64,000 bases of DNA. Origin: Pseudomonas violetae (lineage in GTDB: Bacteria; Pseudomonadota; Gammaproteobacteria; Pseudomonadales; Pseudomonadaceae). The notes beneath the pieces are model-generated. The model did not search any database, was not told where the DNA came from, and saw only the letters and a list, made by a program, of their open reading frames with translations. Position numbers and translations under genes: made by a program. This document shows positions 56,144 to 64,000 of the stretch, in pieces. Within the stretch, counting starts at the first letter, position 1; each line of letters opens with the position of its first letter. The stretch spans positions 1 through 64,000 of the forward strand of contig NZ_JAKNRW010000028.1 in the NCBI RefSeq assembly GCF_023072615.1, written 5' to 3'.

Positions 56144-56391
56144 TAGCGTTCACCCTCGGGTTCGTTCCATGTGCAGTTCAAAATCACGGGATCCCGGTTC
56201 TCGCTAAACATGCTCAAAACGAACGGTGTTGCTTCGCGCAGCAGGTCCATGCGGTTGTAATCAGTGGTCGGCTCGGCGCCTGTTTCAAGTAGGGCGTCTT
56301 CAATGTTTGCCATCACTACCGACAGCAGGTCAGTCAGCGTATTGGTGTCGTAAGTGTTGTGCGTGCGCACTAGGCGTTTATTAGCGGACAT
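56143..56391 (-). CDS. Small prophage protein, unknown
   Basis: 82 residues from the ATG at 56391, overlapping the preceding gene by 11 bp. Acidic and helical (TLTDLLSVVMANIEDALLE). No family recognised. Confidence 0.6.
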   Translation of the reverse strand: MSANKRLVRTHNTYDTNTLTDLLSVVMANIEDALLETGAEPTTDYNRMDLLREATPFVLSMFSENRDPVILNCTWNEPEGER

Positions 56392-56593
56392 AGCGTTTCT
56401 CCCGAGCTGCTCGAGCAGCTGCAACCTCTGCCAGGCGGATATCCCATTCAGCATTCTTGCGGGCCTGGCGCGTCCGGCTGCATTTCTGGTGCTTTTGCGT
56501 CGATCGGGCGAGGCCGCAAATGTCGCAATGGCTCGGTAGGTCCAGCGGGTTGATAGCCAATGGCGGACGGATGCGCTCTGATGGTTTAGACAT
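56381..56593 (-). CDS. Small prophage zinc-finger-like protein
   Basis: 70 residues from the ATG at 56593, overlapping the preceding gene by 8 bp. HCDICGLARSTQKHQKC is a possible Cys/His zinc site, followed by a basic helical tail rich in Arg and Ala. Function unknown. Confidence 0.6.
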   Translation of the reverse strand: MSKPSERIRPPLAINPLDLPSHCDICGLARSTQKHQKCSRTRQARKNAEWDIRLAEVAAARAAREKRYVR

Positions 56594-57014
56594 GGGCCAG
56601 CTCCTCGAGCTCGACATCGTCAAAGCCTACGGTTTCCACGTCGGCTTCAATCACTTTGATCCCGCACCACCCATACCCGTCCTCTTTGATCGTGCCGCCC
56701 CAACCCTCCTCGTTATGTAAGTCCTCCGTCCAGATGGGCCCAGCGTCATCAAAGGGACCCCGTGGCTTACCAGAGAAGCTCGCTCCACCTTCGGCCAGCA
56801 TCATGTTGATCATCACTTGCCCAAACATCCGAACAACTGCTTTCACAACGTCACCGTTTTCCTCGGCTACTCGATCTTTTGCATTGGTCCAGAACCCGTT
56901 GATCATGGTGGCGCGCTCAGCGGTGAGCCGATTGAGGTCTACCCCAAGAGTCACCTCGTAGTCTTTCCAGGTGTTCTTGACCTTGAAGCGCTTGATGTTG
57001 GTTTGTTCAGACAT
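56586..57014 (-). CDS. DUF2528-like prophage protein
   Basis: 142 residues from the ATG at 57014 (MSEQTNIKRFKVKN). The opening WKDYEVTLGVDLNRLTAE and the EENGDVVKAVVRMFG stretch match my recall of DUF2528, a family seen in temperate phages of Pseudomonas and relatives. Function unknown. Confidence 0.7.
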   Translation of the reverse strand: MSEQTNIKRFKVKNTWKDYEVTLGVDLNRLTAERATMINGFWTNAKDRVAEENGDVVKAVVRMFGQVMINMMLAEGGASFSGKPRGPFDDAGPIWTEDLHNEEGWGGTIKEDGYGWCGIKVIEADVETVGFDDVELEELAHV

Positions 57015-57288
57015 GATTGCGGCCCTGCAGCTGCTGGATGGAGTTGGTGGGGTTGGCGAGTACCTGGGCGACGACAAGCGCTTCGTCGTCGGTCAGGTCG
57101 CCCTGTGCCTGGGCCATGGTGGCCAGCGACTCAAGGCGGATTCGGGCATCGGTGGTTTTGCGCACCTGGTAGTCGAAAAGCGCGGTACCGACGATTCGGA
57201 TCGTCACCAGGTGGCGGACGGTCTGCGCGCTTTGTTCAGGCGATGTGATAGCCTTCACTTCGCTGCTGACTTGGGTGTTTCCTCGCAT
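57007..57288 (-). CDS. Small prophage protein, unknown
   Basis: 93 residues from the ATG at 57288, with a strong AAAGGAGC upstream, so it may begin a translation block. It overlaps the DUF2528-like gene by 8 bp. Mixed alpha/beta (VRHLVTIRIVGTALFDYQV). No family recognised. Confidence 0.6.
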   Translation of the reverse strand: MRGNTQVSSEVKAITSPEQSAQTVRHLVTIRIVGTALFDYQVRKTTDARIRLESLATMAQAQGDLTDDEALVVAQVLANPTNSIQQLQGRNHV

Positions 57289-57377
57289 GGGATTGCTCCT
57301 TTCAGTGGTTGGTGTCGGGGAGGTGCAACTCCTCGACATCCCTTTCTCGACCGGCGTCTGCCGGCGCTCGTTTCGCT

Positions 57378-57659
57378 CTAAGCCTTTCGCACCAGGTGAA
57401 TCACCAGGTCGTCAAACTCAACGCTTTCTTCCATCTCGGAACGCCACTCCAGCACTGCTTGGATCTGGTCCCGATCACAATCCATAACCAAAATCTCGCG
57501 CTGGCCACCTTCGGCCCTGACCCACAAAATGGTGACCAGACCACGTGCGCCATACGCGCCGGCGCTTACCGCAGGGCGACCGGTCTCCTTCCCGATCCGC
57601 CGATAAAGATCGTTAACTACGTCGGTGTTTTTAGGGTTCGCGATAACTTGAATCTGCAT
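57378..57659 (-). CDS. Small prophage protein, unknown
   Basis: 93 residues, starting MQIQVIANPKNTDVV. A predicted alpha/beta fold with the turn ILWVRAEGGQREILVMD. It starts 5 bp after the primase/helicase stop. No family recognised. Confidence 0.6.
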   Translation of the reverse strand: MQIQVIANPKNTDVVNDLYRRIGKETGRPAVSAGAYGARGLVTILWVRAEGGQREILVMDCDRDQIQAVLEWRSEMEESVEFDDLVIHLVRKA

Positions 57660-57664
57660 GGCAG

Positions 57665-60370
57665 TTACTCCCGAAAGATGAAGCAGCGCATGGTGGAAGG
57701 GATGTGGGCAGTCGGCGCCATGTCCTGCTGCCTAGCGCGGATGCTGCTTTCCACCCGCTTCTGGGTATCCAGGCACTGATGAGCCCGACAGTCTTTGAGC
57801 AGGCGGCGCAGCACGGCCAGGTCGGGAATCCGCTGGCGGTGTTCCAAGGCAACCTCGGCGAACTGGTTTAGGTTGATGGCAATCACGCCTGCCTTCTTGC
57901 TGTGGTTGACCATCGGTGCAGAAGGCAGCGATTCCAGGTAATCAAACACCTGCCAGAACTCGTTCACTTCTTTCGGATCGGTGCTGATCGCCGCCTGGCG
58001 TTCGTTGGCCGCTTTCAGAATGTATTTGCGGCAGGACTGGACCATGTGGTCTGGAATGGCGATAACGAGCTGCAGGCAGTCCAGCAGGGCCAGCATCATG
58101 CTGTGGTTCTTGATGACCCGATCGGATGCCAGGTTACGGCTGGCCCATAGTTCGGCGCGGTACTTGGGATACAGTTCGGCAAAGCGCTTCAACACCTGCG
58201 GTTCGGCGCGCATTGCCTTCACGATGAAGTGGCTGACGTCATCCAGCTCGGTCTGGACGATCGCATCAGCAGCTTTGCGGCTCGCATCGGTGATAACAGG
58301 CTTGAGAAACGGCAACCGGACAATACGGCTGATGATCGCTTCGTGGCCGGTAACGATGGCGTTCTGAGCGATCACGATGGAGGCGCGAAACGGCGGCTCG
58401 TAGGTGTCGTTGCTGTTGGATTTGACGCCCCGGGTGCGCAGCGTGCCGCCGCCATAGAAGTCCTTGAACTGGTCCCACTCGAAGGCCTTGGAGTTATCTT
58501 CGTTGGTGTTCCGGTCAGCCTCGAGCAGCACTAGGGGCATATTGGCCACCTGGCCCATCGCCCGGCTCAGGCCCGAGAACGAACTCTTGGCCGGGTCGAA
58601 GCCCTCATAGTTCCGCCCGAACAGCTTCCAGATGAACTTGATCAGCGTGGTTTTGCCCGAATCGGGCTCGCCCGACATTTCCAGGAACGGGAAGCTCTCA
58701 TGCTCTGCCCTGATCTGCTCGGCGAACAGCGAGCCAAACCAGTAGGTGAGGGCCAGAATGCCGTTCTCGCCGAAGACGGTCCAAAGGTTCGGCAGCCAGT
58801 CTTCGCGATAGCCCTTTTTATCCAAGGCCATCTTGAGTTTTACCGACTTCATAAGGCATTTGACCCGCTGCTTGCCGAACTCGAAATAGTCCTCGTCGTT
58901 GGCTTTGTAGACAGATCCGCCGCATATGGCGATGTCATTGAAGATGTACGCCTTGTGATCACGGCTGTAGCCCAGAAAGTCGATGGTCTCCACGGTCTTT
59001 AAGCGTTCGGTTTGCCGAATGACGATCTGGTCCAAGTGCTTCTGAGTGCCGAGCCAGGTTGCGCCGGAATACATCAGACGGGTCTTGAATTCGCTGCTCG
59101 AGGAGATCTGTTTCGGAGTGAAGGTGTAGTTCTCGCCCTGGTCGTCATGGATACCCGCCACCAGGAAGTAAAACCACGCCTCGTTGGTGACGTCGCTCAC
59201 CTGCTTGTACAACGCCTCGAAGCGGCAGTTGGCCAGAAGTTTCAGGCTGCAGACGTTCTGCAGCACCTTGCGGCGGGCTGCCTTGTCGTTGAGTTGTTGG
59301 TCGTCGTGATCATCGCTGGTGGCCAGCGCCTTCTGTTCCTCTTCGAGCTTCGACAGGTCGAACTTGGCCCAGTAAGTCTGGTTGCCAAAATCAAAGGCGA
59401 ACTCCGGGAAACCTTCCTCCCAGGTGTACATCAGCAGCGCCTTCTCTTTCGGTGACGGAGCCAGCAGCAAATCGCCTTCATGGCGCGCAGCATCCAAATC
59501 ACGCTTGCGCCTGTCGTTGCGGGCCTTACCTTCTTCTTCGAACTGCCACCGCTGGTGCAGATCGTTCCAGTCGACTTTCTTATCCCGCTGCGGAATGAGC
59601 GCTGCCTTACACGTGAAACCCATTTCGCGTGCCTGTTTCACCCAGCGCAGCAGGTAGCCGCGTGCGGTTGGTTCGTTGTCCAGACCCCACACCAGAGTGG
59701 GCAGATTGCCCGGACGCTGCTCGAGCAGCTGCTTCAAAGCTTCGATCGGGAAGTTCACGCTCGACATGGCTGACACCGCATCGACGGCGTTTTGCACCAG
59801 GGCAACGGCGTCGAAGATGCCCTCGACAATCCACAGCTCTTTGACAGTGGCCAAGTCCACATTCGGCGGGGACCACCATTCACCCTGGGCGCTGTATTTG
59901 GGCTTGAAACGGGCCTTCATCTTGCCGAAGCGAGCAGGGCGATCGATCAGGCGCTCCCAGTAGCCACCGTTCGGCAGGGCGAATCGAATCGTGGCACTGG
60001 ACTCGTTCGTTTCGTGGTTGACGTAGTTTTCTTGGGTAAACCAACCGGTCATATTTCCAGCATTCAACCCGCGGGCGAATTCCAGGTATGCACGGGCGGT
60101 TACGGTCGGGTCGTTGTCCGTTGCCGGCGCTCGCTTACTCCAGTCCTCGAACAGGTCCTCATAGATCTCTTTGACGTGCTCGATATGGCCGCAGCGCTCC
60201 GGACGACCACAGCGGATCTGCCAGGGTTTGTCGTGGCGCGCATACAGCTCTTTTTTGTTGCAGGCTGGGCAAACGCCGCCCCGCATGTAGTTCGTGCCCA
60301 CACGTAACTTCAGGCCGAAGTCGTCTTCCAGCCGTTGAAGTACTTGAGTGCGGATATCTTCATTCATCAT
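57665..60370 (-). CDS. Toprim primase/helicase, phage replication protein
   Basis: 901 residues. The N-terminal zinc motif is C34-P-A-C37 ... C54 ... C60-G-H. A Toprim domain follows near 175-260 (LWIVEGIFDAVAL, LVWGLDNE). A helicase-type ATPase lies in the C-terminal half, with Walker A SGEPDSGKTT near 566-575 and a Walker B-like PLVLLEAD. It should open and prime the phage origin, like P4 alpha or T7 gp4-type proteins. It is the largest gene of the early operon. Confidence 0.88.
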   Translation of the reverse strand: MMNEDIRTQVLQRLEDDFGLKLRVGTNYMRGGVCPACNKKELYARHDKPWQIRCGRPERCGHIEHVKEIYEDLFEDWSKRAPATDNDPTVTARAYLEFARGLNAGNMTGWFTQENYVNHETNESSATIRFALPNGGYWERLIDRPARFGKMKARFKPKYSAQGEWWSPPNVDLATVKELWIVEGIFDAVALVQNAVDAVSAMSSVNFPIEALKQLLEQRPGNLPTLVWGLDNEPTARGYLLRWVKQAREMGFTCKAALIPQRDKKVDWNDLHQRWQFEEEGKARNDRRKRDLDAARHEGDLLLAPSPKEKALLMYTWEEGFPEFAFDFGNQTYWAKFDLSKLEEEQKALATSDDHDDQQLNDKAARRKVLQNVCSLKLLANCRFEALYKQVSDVTNEAWFYFLVAGIHDDQGENYTFTPKQISSSSEFKTRLMYSGATWLGTQKHLDQIVIRQTERLKTVETIDFLGYSRDHKAYIFNDIAICGGSVYKANDEDYFEFGKQRVKCLMKSVKLKMALDKKGYREDWLPNLWTVFGENGILALTYWFGSLFAEQIRAEHESFPFLEMSGEPDSGKTTLIKFIWKLFGRNYEGFDPAKSSFSGLSRAMGQVANMPLVLLEADRNTNEDNSKAFEWDQFKDFYGGGTLRTRGVKSNSNDTYEPPFRASIVIAQNAIVTGHEAIISRIVRLPFLKPVITDASRKAADAIVQTELDDVSHFIVKAMRAEPQVLKRFAELYPKYRAELWASRNLASDRVIKNHSMMLALLDCLQLVIAIPDHMVQSCRKYILKAANERQAAISTDPKEVNEFWQVFDYLESLPSAPMVNHSKKAGVIAINLNQFAEVALEHRQRIPDLAVLRRLLKDCRAHQCLDTQKRVESSIRARQQDMAPTAHIPSTMRCFIFRE

Positions 60371-60375
60371 GGCTG

Positions 60376-60609
60376 CTACTTCGCTGCTTTAAGGCTGAGG
60401 GATAAGGCGGCCATCAGGCTTTTCTGGGCTGCCATCACCGGGGTTCTGTCGAGAATTGATTTGTGTCGTGCGATCTGAGGGACGTAGCGATATTCGTCTG
60501 CGTACCAGTGTTCACTCAGGCTCACCTGGTACTGCGCACGTATGGCAGCCAGTAGCGCTTCGGCTTGGGCCGAAGGCATTTGGGTGGTAACAATCACGGC
60601 GTTTCCCAT
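60376..60609 (-). CDS. Small prophage protein, unknown
   Basis: 77 residues starting MGNAVIVTTQMPSAQAEALL. It ends 5 bp before the primase/helicase start. Mostly helical, no family recognised. Confidence 0.6.
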   Translation of the reverse strand: MGNAVIVTTQMPSAQAEALLAAIRAQYQVSLSEHWYADEYRYVPQIARHKSILDRTPVMAAQKSLMAALSLSLKAAK

Positions 60610-60683
60610 AGTGAAACCTCGATATCAGGCAAAACTCACCCAAACCCACAGGGTGTGGGGCTCGGGACATTGGTAAAGGGGTG

Positions 60684-61046
60684 TTAGGTAGCGGGGGTGA
60701 GGCGTGTGCCGTGGCCGACGGCAATCAGGTGTTCGTAGATCAGGTAGGCGTGCACTGACCAAGAGCAACCACGAACGGGATCGGTAATCACGACGGTGTA
60801 TTCACTGCTCGCCTTCCGGTCGATCCGTTGGCGTGAATTGATAGTCTGGAGGTCGCTGTAGGCGAGACACGCCAATCGCGTGGCCAAAGGCTCTTTAACT
60901 TCGAGGCTTTCAACCAGGTGATCGATTGTCCGTGACATGAACTGACCCAAATCGCCCAAGTGCTCGCCCTGGTGACGCTCGAGGAAAGCCAGTGCGGCGG
61001 CGCGAATGGTGTCCTGGTAGTCCATATCCGTGAAAACGTTGTTCAT
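60684..61046 (-). CDS. Prophage protein, unknown
   Basis: 120 residues, overlapping the preceding gene by 4 bp (ATGA at 61043). Residues 10-45 are helical (IRAAALAFLERHQGEHLGDL), followed by a beta-rich part (EYTVVITDPVRGCSW). No family recognised. Confidence 0.6.
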   Translation of the reverse strand: MNNVFTDMDYQDTIRAAALAFLERHQGEHLGDLGQFMSRTIDHLVESLEVKEPLATRLACLAYSDLQTINSRQRIDRKASSEYTVVITDPVRGCSWSVHAYLIYEHLIAVGHGTRLTPAT

Positions 61047-61519
61047 TGGGCAACCCCTGACTTAGATGCGTGCAACTGGATAACGGCAAGTACTTCCGCA
61101 TGCCTGGCAGCCATATGCAGGCTGTCGGCTCTGAGGATGGCATCGGCCTCAACTTGATTGATCACACCGTCCTCGAGCGCCTGGGCAATGATCTGGTCGA
61201 CCGTCCCGCGCTTGGCGGCTGTCTGCACGCACCTGGTGTACAGCTCAACATTGTCCAGCGAGTCAGGCTCAGCTACGGCGACGAACATGCCGCCGTATAT
61301 GGCTGCGACGTATTCGGGGTAATGGGCGGTGCCTGCTGCTCGCTCCAGTTGATAGATCTGCGATTCCGTCAGTGGGCGGCTGGGTCCATATAGGTGGTTG
61401 TCAAACTGCTTAACCTTTTCAAAGCCAAGACGTCCGGCGGCGGACTCTCTACCACCTGGATAAGCCAGAATTATTTTCCGCATCACTTTCCGGCGTTCTT
61501 TTAGTACTGGGCAATTCAT
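61043..61519 (-). CDS. Prophage protein, unknown
   Basis: 158 residues from the ATG at 61519 with GGGAGAAG upstream; an internal ATG (MRKIILAYPGG) 12 codons later is the alternative. The middle holds LTESQIYQLERAAGTAHYPEY, the C-terminal part is helical. No family recognised. Confidence 0.6.
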   Translation of the reverse strand: MNCPVLKERRKVMRKIILAYPGGRESAAGRLGFEKVKQFDNHLYGPSRPLTESQIYQLERAAGTAHYPEYVAAIYGGMFVAVAEPDSLDNVELYTRCVQTAAKRGTVDQIIAQALEDGVINQVEADAILRADSLHMAARHAEVLAVIQLHASKSGVAQ

Positions 61520-61548
61520 CTTCTACTTCTCCCTGTGGCCCAGTGCCA

Positions 61549-61761
61549 TTACTGTTCAATCACGCCGTCTTTGATACCAAGCAACACCGCGGCGCGATGT
61601 GCCTCCCCACGGCGACAACGGCTCTGGCCACTCAGCACCGCGTATACGGTGCTGGGATTCAGGTTATGCAGCTTTGCAAAGTCTTTCGCGGTCTGACCGC
61701 GCTTCTCCAATGCGTCCCGCGCTTGTTGCCGGGCTTGCTCGGTTATGGTTGTGTTGGGCAT
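61549..61761 (-). CDS. Cro-like HTH protein
   Basis: 70 residues from the ATG at 61761 (AAGGAATTGCACT upstream); longer upstream frames run antisense through the repressor and were rejected. The HTH is TAKDFAKLHNLNPSTVYAVLSG. It is the first gene of the leftward early operon and divergent from the CI-like repressor, the usual Cro position. Confidence 0.78.
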   Translation of the reverse strand: MPNTTITEQARQQARDALEKRGQTAKDFAKLHNLNPSTVYAVLSGQSRCRRGEAHRAAVLLGIKDGVIEQ

Positions 61762-61804
61762 AGTGCAATTCCTTGCGTTTTCGTGTGATGACGAGCGCAG
61801 GATG

Positions 61805-61820
61805 TGGCAAAAAACTGCCA
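61805..61820. promoter_or_regulatory. Putative phage operator
   Basis: TGGCAAAAAACTGCCA, a 5+6+5 perfect inverted repeat, lies between the Cro-like and CI-like genes, 44 bp from one and 26 bp from the other. Confidence 0.6.
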
Positions 61821-61845
61821 ATGTAAATATGCGAGTGGAAATAAT

Positions 61846-62196
61846 TTGACTCTCTCCGAAGAGATCGGTGTACGGCTTCGACAGCTGCGCACCCAGGCGG
61901 GGCTTACTCAGGATCAGCTCGCCGAAAAACTTGGTGTATCGAAACGTACTCAAGGCAACTATGAATCTGGCGCAAGCGACCCCACCGCGTCTTACCTGAG
62001 CATGGCTTCTAGCCAGCTTGGGTTCGATGTGGGCTATATCGTGAATGGCGTTCGCGCAACACTGCGCAATGACGAGCTTTCCGAAATGGAAGATCTGCTC
62101 GTGACGCAATACAGGAGCATCACGCCAGGGGACCAAGAAGCTATCCGTCGATTTCTTAAAGCCATGGCAGACGATGCCGCTCGATCGCGGAATTAA
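61846..62196 (+). CDS. CI-like XRE-family repressor
   Basis: 116 residues from the TTG at 61846 (GAGTGGA upstream). A GTG at 61804 would put the operator inside the gene and was rejected. The HTH covers about 5-60 (LRQLRTQAGLTQDQLAEKLG, SKRTQGNYESG). There is no LexA-type protease domain, so control is by oligomerisation or an antirepressor, as with P2 C. Confidence 0.8.
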   Translation: MTLSEEIGVRLRQLRTQAGLTQDQLAEKLGVSKRTQGNYESGASDPTASYLSMASSQLGFDVGYIVNGVRATLRNDELSEMEDLLVTQYRSITPGDQEAIRRFLKAMADDAARSRN

Positions 62197-62297
62197 CCTG
62201 TAACAAAGCATGTATGACATTCGTCGCTCTCCATTACTAACGCCGGTTTGCGCCCCGATATCGTCGATTCAGCAATGCACTTTATGGAGTAGTAAGC

Positions 62298-62483
62298 ATG
62301 TTGGATCGCACCAAAGACGAACTTGGCAGTGTCGGAAACACCGAGTTCGAATGGCTTAGCTTGACCAAAATTGAACGTCGGTTCATTCGGTTGTACCGCC
62401 TACTGAGTGAACAGGAACAAGTCCATCTCCGCCGAATGTCTGAGCTCTTAGCGACCCATCCGGACGAACCAGCTGGTAACTGA
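62298..62483 (+). CDS. Small prophage protein, unknown
   Basis: 61 residues with GGAG upstream (TTATGGAGTAGTAAGC). Helical, charged (FIRLYRLLSEQEQVHLRRM). It follows the repressor by 101 bp on the same strand, so it may be expressed in the lysogen. Confidence 0.55.
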   Translation: MLDRTKDELGSVGNTEFEWLSLTKIERRFIRLYRLLSEQEQVHLRRMSELLATHPDEPAGN

Positions 62484-62536
62484 AAACCCATTCCCTTTGA
62501 TCGATCGCCGGCATAGTTGAGTCGGCGATTTGCATC

Positions 62537-62794
62537 TCACGCCACCGCCTGTGAACCCAGCTGCTCAAAAAGCTCACGCTGTTTCGCCCTGGGCATATCC
62601 CTCAACCGGTCGAACAACATCCGTTCGAATGACTGAGCTGACGGGCTCAACGTGTGTGAAAACGTTAGGTTCGCGACCCATGTGTGCCCGCACTTTGCAT
62701 CCAGGCACTGGCAGTACAGCTTCGCGAAATCCATGGATAGCTCATCTCGCGAAGCGATCCGGCCCTTGTGCCCGCATTTGCATGTAACTCGCAT
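62537..62794 (-). CDS. ogr: Ogr/Delta-type zinc-finger late activator
   Basis: 85 residues from the ATG at 62794. Cys residues in CKCGHKG and YCQCLDAKCGHTW give the C-x2-C...C-x4-C zinc pattern of P2 Ogr and phiCTX equivalents, which bind late promoters and recruit RNA polymerase. Its place beside the portal gene is typical. Confidence 0.85.
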   Translation of the reverse strand: MRVTCKCGHKGRIASRDELSMDFAKLYCQCLDAKCGHTWVANLTFSHTLSPSAQSFERMLFDRLRDMPRAKQRELFEQLGSQAVA

Positions 62795-62860
62795 TGTGTT
62801 CCCTCCCCAGGGCAGCCAATCGCCACTATATTGCCACAATCTGTAGTGGCAATCTCTTTG

Positions 62861-63901
62861 CTAGGCACTAGATGCAGTGGAATCCACTGCTTCCTTCGTA
62901 TCCCTCCAGGCGATTCGTCTGTCACCCCGTAAGCTATCGTTCACCTGGTCGAAAAGTTGACAGATCGGGCGAATTTCGTTGCTGGTGTACACGCGATCGA
63001 TCTTTTCGATATCGCCAAAGCCGGCACTGTTTTCCGGGATGATGCCCGCCAGTGCAGGGTTCATTCGCCAGGCCGCGATCACGTCGTTGCGGGTGATGTT
63101 CTTCACCTTTTCCAGTTCGTCTTTGGCCTGAAAGTCACCTACCGGGATGATCTGAATGGCGTTTTCTTTGCCATTGGGGATGTTGACGAACATCGAGCGG
63201 AAGTTACCCACGCCCTTGCTCGCGCTGATCTGTTCGCGCAGGTTGTTTTCGTCTTCTTCCGTCAGATCCGGATCGTTGGTGTAGAAGATGTAGCCGGCAT
63301 GCGCACCATTGCTGTAGTAGCGCCGGCGGAAGAGGGTGGCCGCTTCGTTCAATAGCAGCGCCTGCAGGCCGCCCAAATAGTCCGGAATGCCGTAGATGTT
63401 CTGCTCCACGTCGTAGTCCATGACGTGCTCGATCTCGTCCTGTTCGAAGTCCATAAACTTATTGTCTGGCAGCAGCATTCTGAAACCGCCGCCTACCTTG
63501 ACCCGCATGTTGATTGCCGGAAGGTGCTGCAGCTCCAGGATCTGGCCAAAGGCGTTGGTGTCCCGGTAGAAGTACGCTTCGCCAAACACCATGTAGTCCA
63601 ATCCGGCGCGGCCCATGGTTTGCGAGCTGCAGCCGTCAGAAGGGATGAACTCACGCAACAGCAAGTTGCGTTTGAACTTCGGAATGGCGCCGTGGTGCGC
63701 GTTGGCGCGCAGCAGTTTGGCCAGGCCCGTGCGTGACACCGGCGGCTTGTAGATCTCGCCGTCGTCGCTGGGAAACACCCCCACGTACTCGCCGATGTTG
63801 CCGCTGAGCACTTGTTCTGGTTCCCCGAAGGTGAACGAGCGCATTGGCTGCTGCTGGCGTTGCTGCTGGATGACCTGGTGCTTTTTGCGTCGGTTGGGCA
63901 T
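62861..63901 (-). CDS. Phage portal protein (P2 gpQ-like)
   Basis: 346 residues, PBSX/P2 portal type. Landmarks are FTFGEPEQVL near the start, LDYMVFGEAYFYRD, YGIPDYLGGLQALLL and the late AWRMNPALAGIIPENSAGFGD. It forms the dodecameric ring through which DNA is packed. The length is normal, so the structural module is probably intact beyond the window. Confidence 0.92.
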   Translation of the reverse strand: MPNRRKKHQVIQQQRQQQPMRSFTFGEPEQVLSGNIGEYVGVFPSDDGEIYKPPVSRTGLAKLLRANAHHGAIPKFKRNLLLREFIPSDGCSSQTMGRAGLDYMVFGEAYFYRDTNAFGQILELQHLPAINMRVKVGGGFRMLLPDNKFMDFEQDEIEHVMDYDVEQNIYGIPDYLGGLQALLLNEAATLFRRRYYSNGAHAGYIFYTNDPDLTEEDENNLREQISASKGVGNFRSMFVNIPNGKENAIQIIPVGDFQAKDELEKVKNITRNDVIAAWRMNPALAGIIPENSAGFGDIEKIDRVYTSNEIRPICQLFDQVNDSLRGDRRIAWRDTKEAVDSTASSA

Positions 63902-64000
63902 GGGTTCCGCTCGTGATGTAGCGGCTCCGGCGCCGCTTGTTCGTGTTCAAGGGTTCGTTGGCCAGGGCATGCATGATTGCCCAGGCAATATCGGCGTGGC
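63902..64000 (-). other. Possible 3' end of a terminase gene
   Basis: On the - strand one frame reads HADIAWAIMHALANEPLN, like the end of a large terminase (family similarity recalled, not searched). But the frame does not stop until well inside the portal gene, so the true end or a shift cannot be settled here. Confidence 0.3.

Overview
The window is a stretch of Pseudomonas chromosome, most likely from the P. fluorescens group. The evidence is the GC-rich coding sequence, the agmatine genes aguB-aguA with Cys357 in the expected place, two OprD-family porins, a dctB/dctD pair, nudE-cysQ, Pseudomonas-type REP hairpins, and a DUF6124 gene with its long leader. No rRNA, intact tRNA or CRISPR array was seen.

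Region 1 (1-21 kb) is mostly core genome: a glycine-zipper envelope protein cut by the left edge; an FdhF/YdeP-type molybdopterin oxidoreductase with its sulfurtransferase FdhD and a LysR regulator; a BON-LysM protein; yrfG divergent from nudE-cysQ; a hotdog thioesterase; dctBD; a 970-residue kinase/M23-like/aminotransferase fusion; aguBA; a Fur-type siderophore receptor; and an OprD porin with a possible attenuated leader. Next come a tautomerase and an atypical SDR lacking the catalytic Tyr, downstream of six TGTCGC-type half-sites.

Region 2 (22-31 kb) holds a frameshifted DUF6124 gene with a structured leader, a diguanylate cyclase, and a complete vanillate module. In that module vanA-vanB face a converging vanK-porin-vanR unit, and both promoters carry the same GGATCC-centred palindrome, the probable VanR operator.

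Region 3 (31-54 kb) is accessory and partly decaying. Intact units are ArsR plus a medium-chain reductase, LysR plus a divergent second agmatine deiminase coupled to a lone polyamine-binding protein, a quinone reductase with a TetR regulator, LysR plus an Old Yellow Enzyme reductase and NTF2-like protein, PhzF with a YheO-type regulator, an SDR, DoxX, and a four-gene unit that probably uses 3-hydroxyaspartate or a related amino acid. Broken genes include an alpha/beta hydrolase, a second NTF2-like copy, a flavin reductase, a fatty acyl-AMP ligase and a PaaI-type thioesterase. A 701-bp IS1182 remnant, a 197-bp inverted-repeat element and dispersed intergenic hairpins lie among them.

Region 4 (54.29 kb to the right edge) is one end of a P2/phiCTX-like prophage integrated in a tRNA-Thr(TGT) gene. 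A 45-bp piece of the tRNA 3' end marks the junction. Going right: integrase, DUF4224 protein, a leftward early operon of small overlapping genes and a Toprim primase/helicase, a Cro-like/CI-like pair around an operator, an Ogr-type late activator and a portal protein. The prophage continues past the window.
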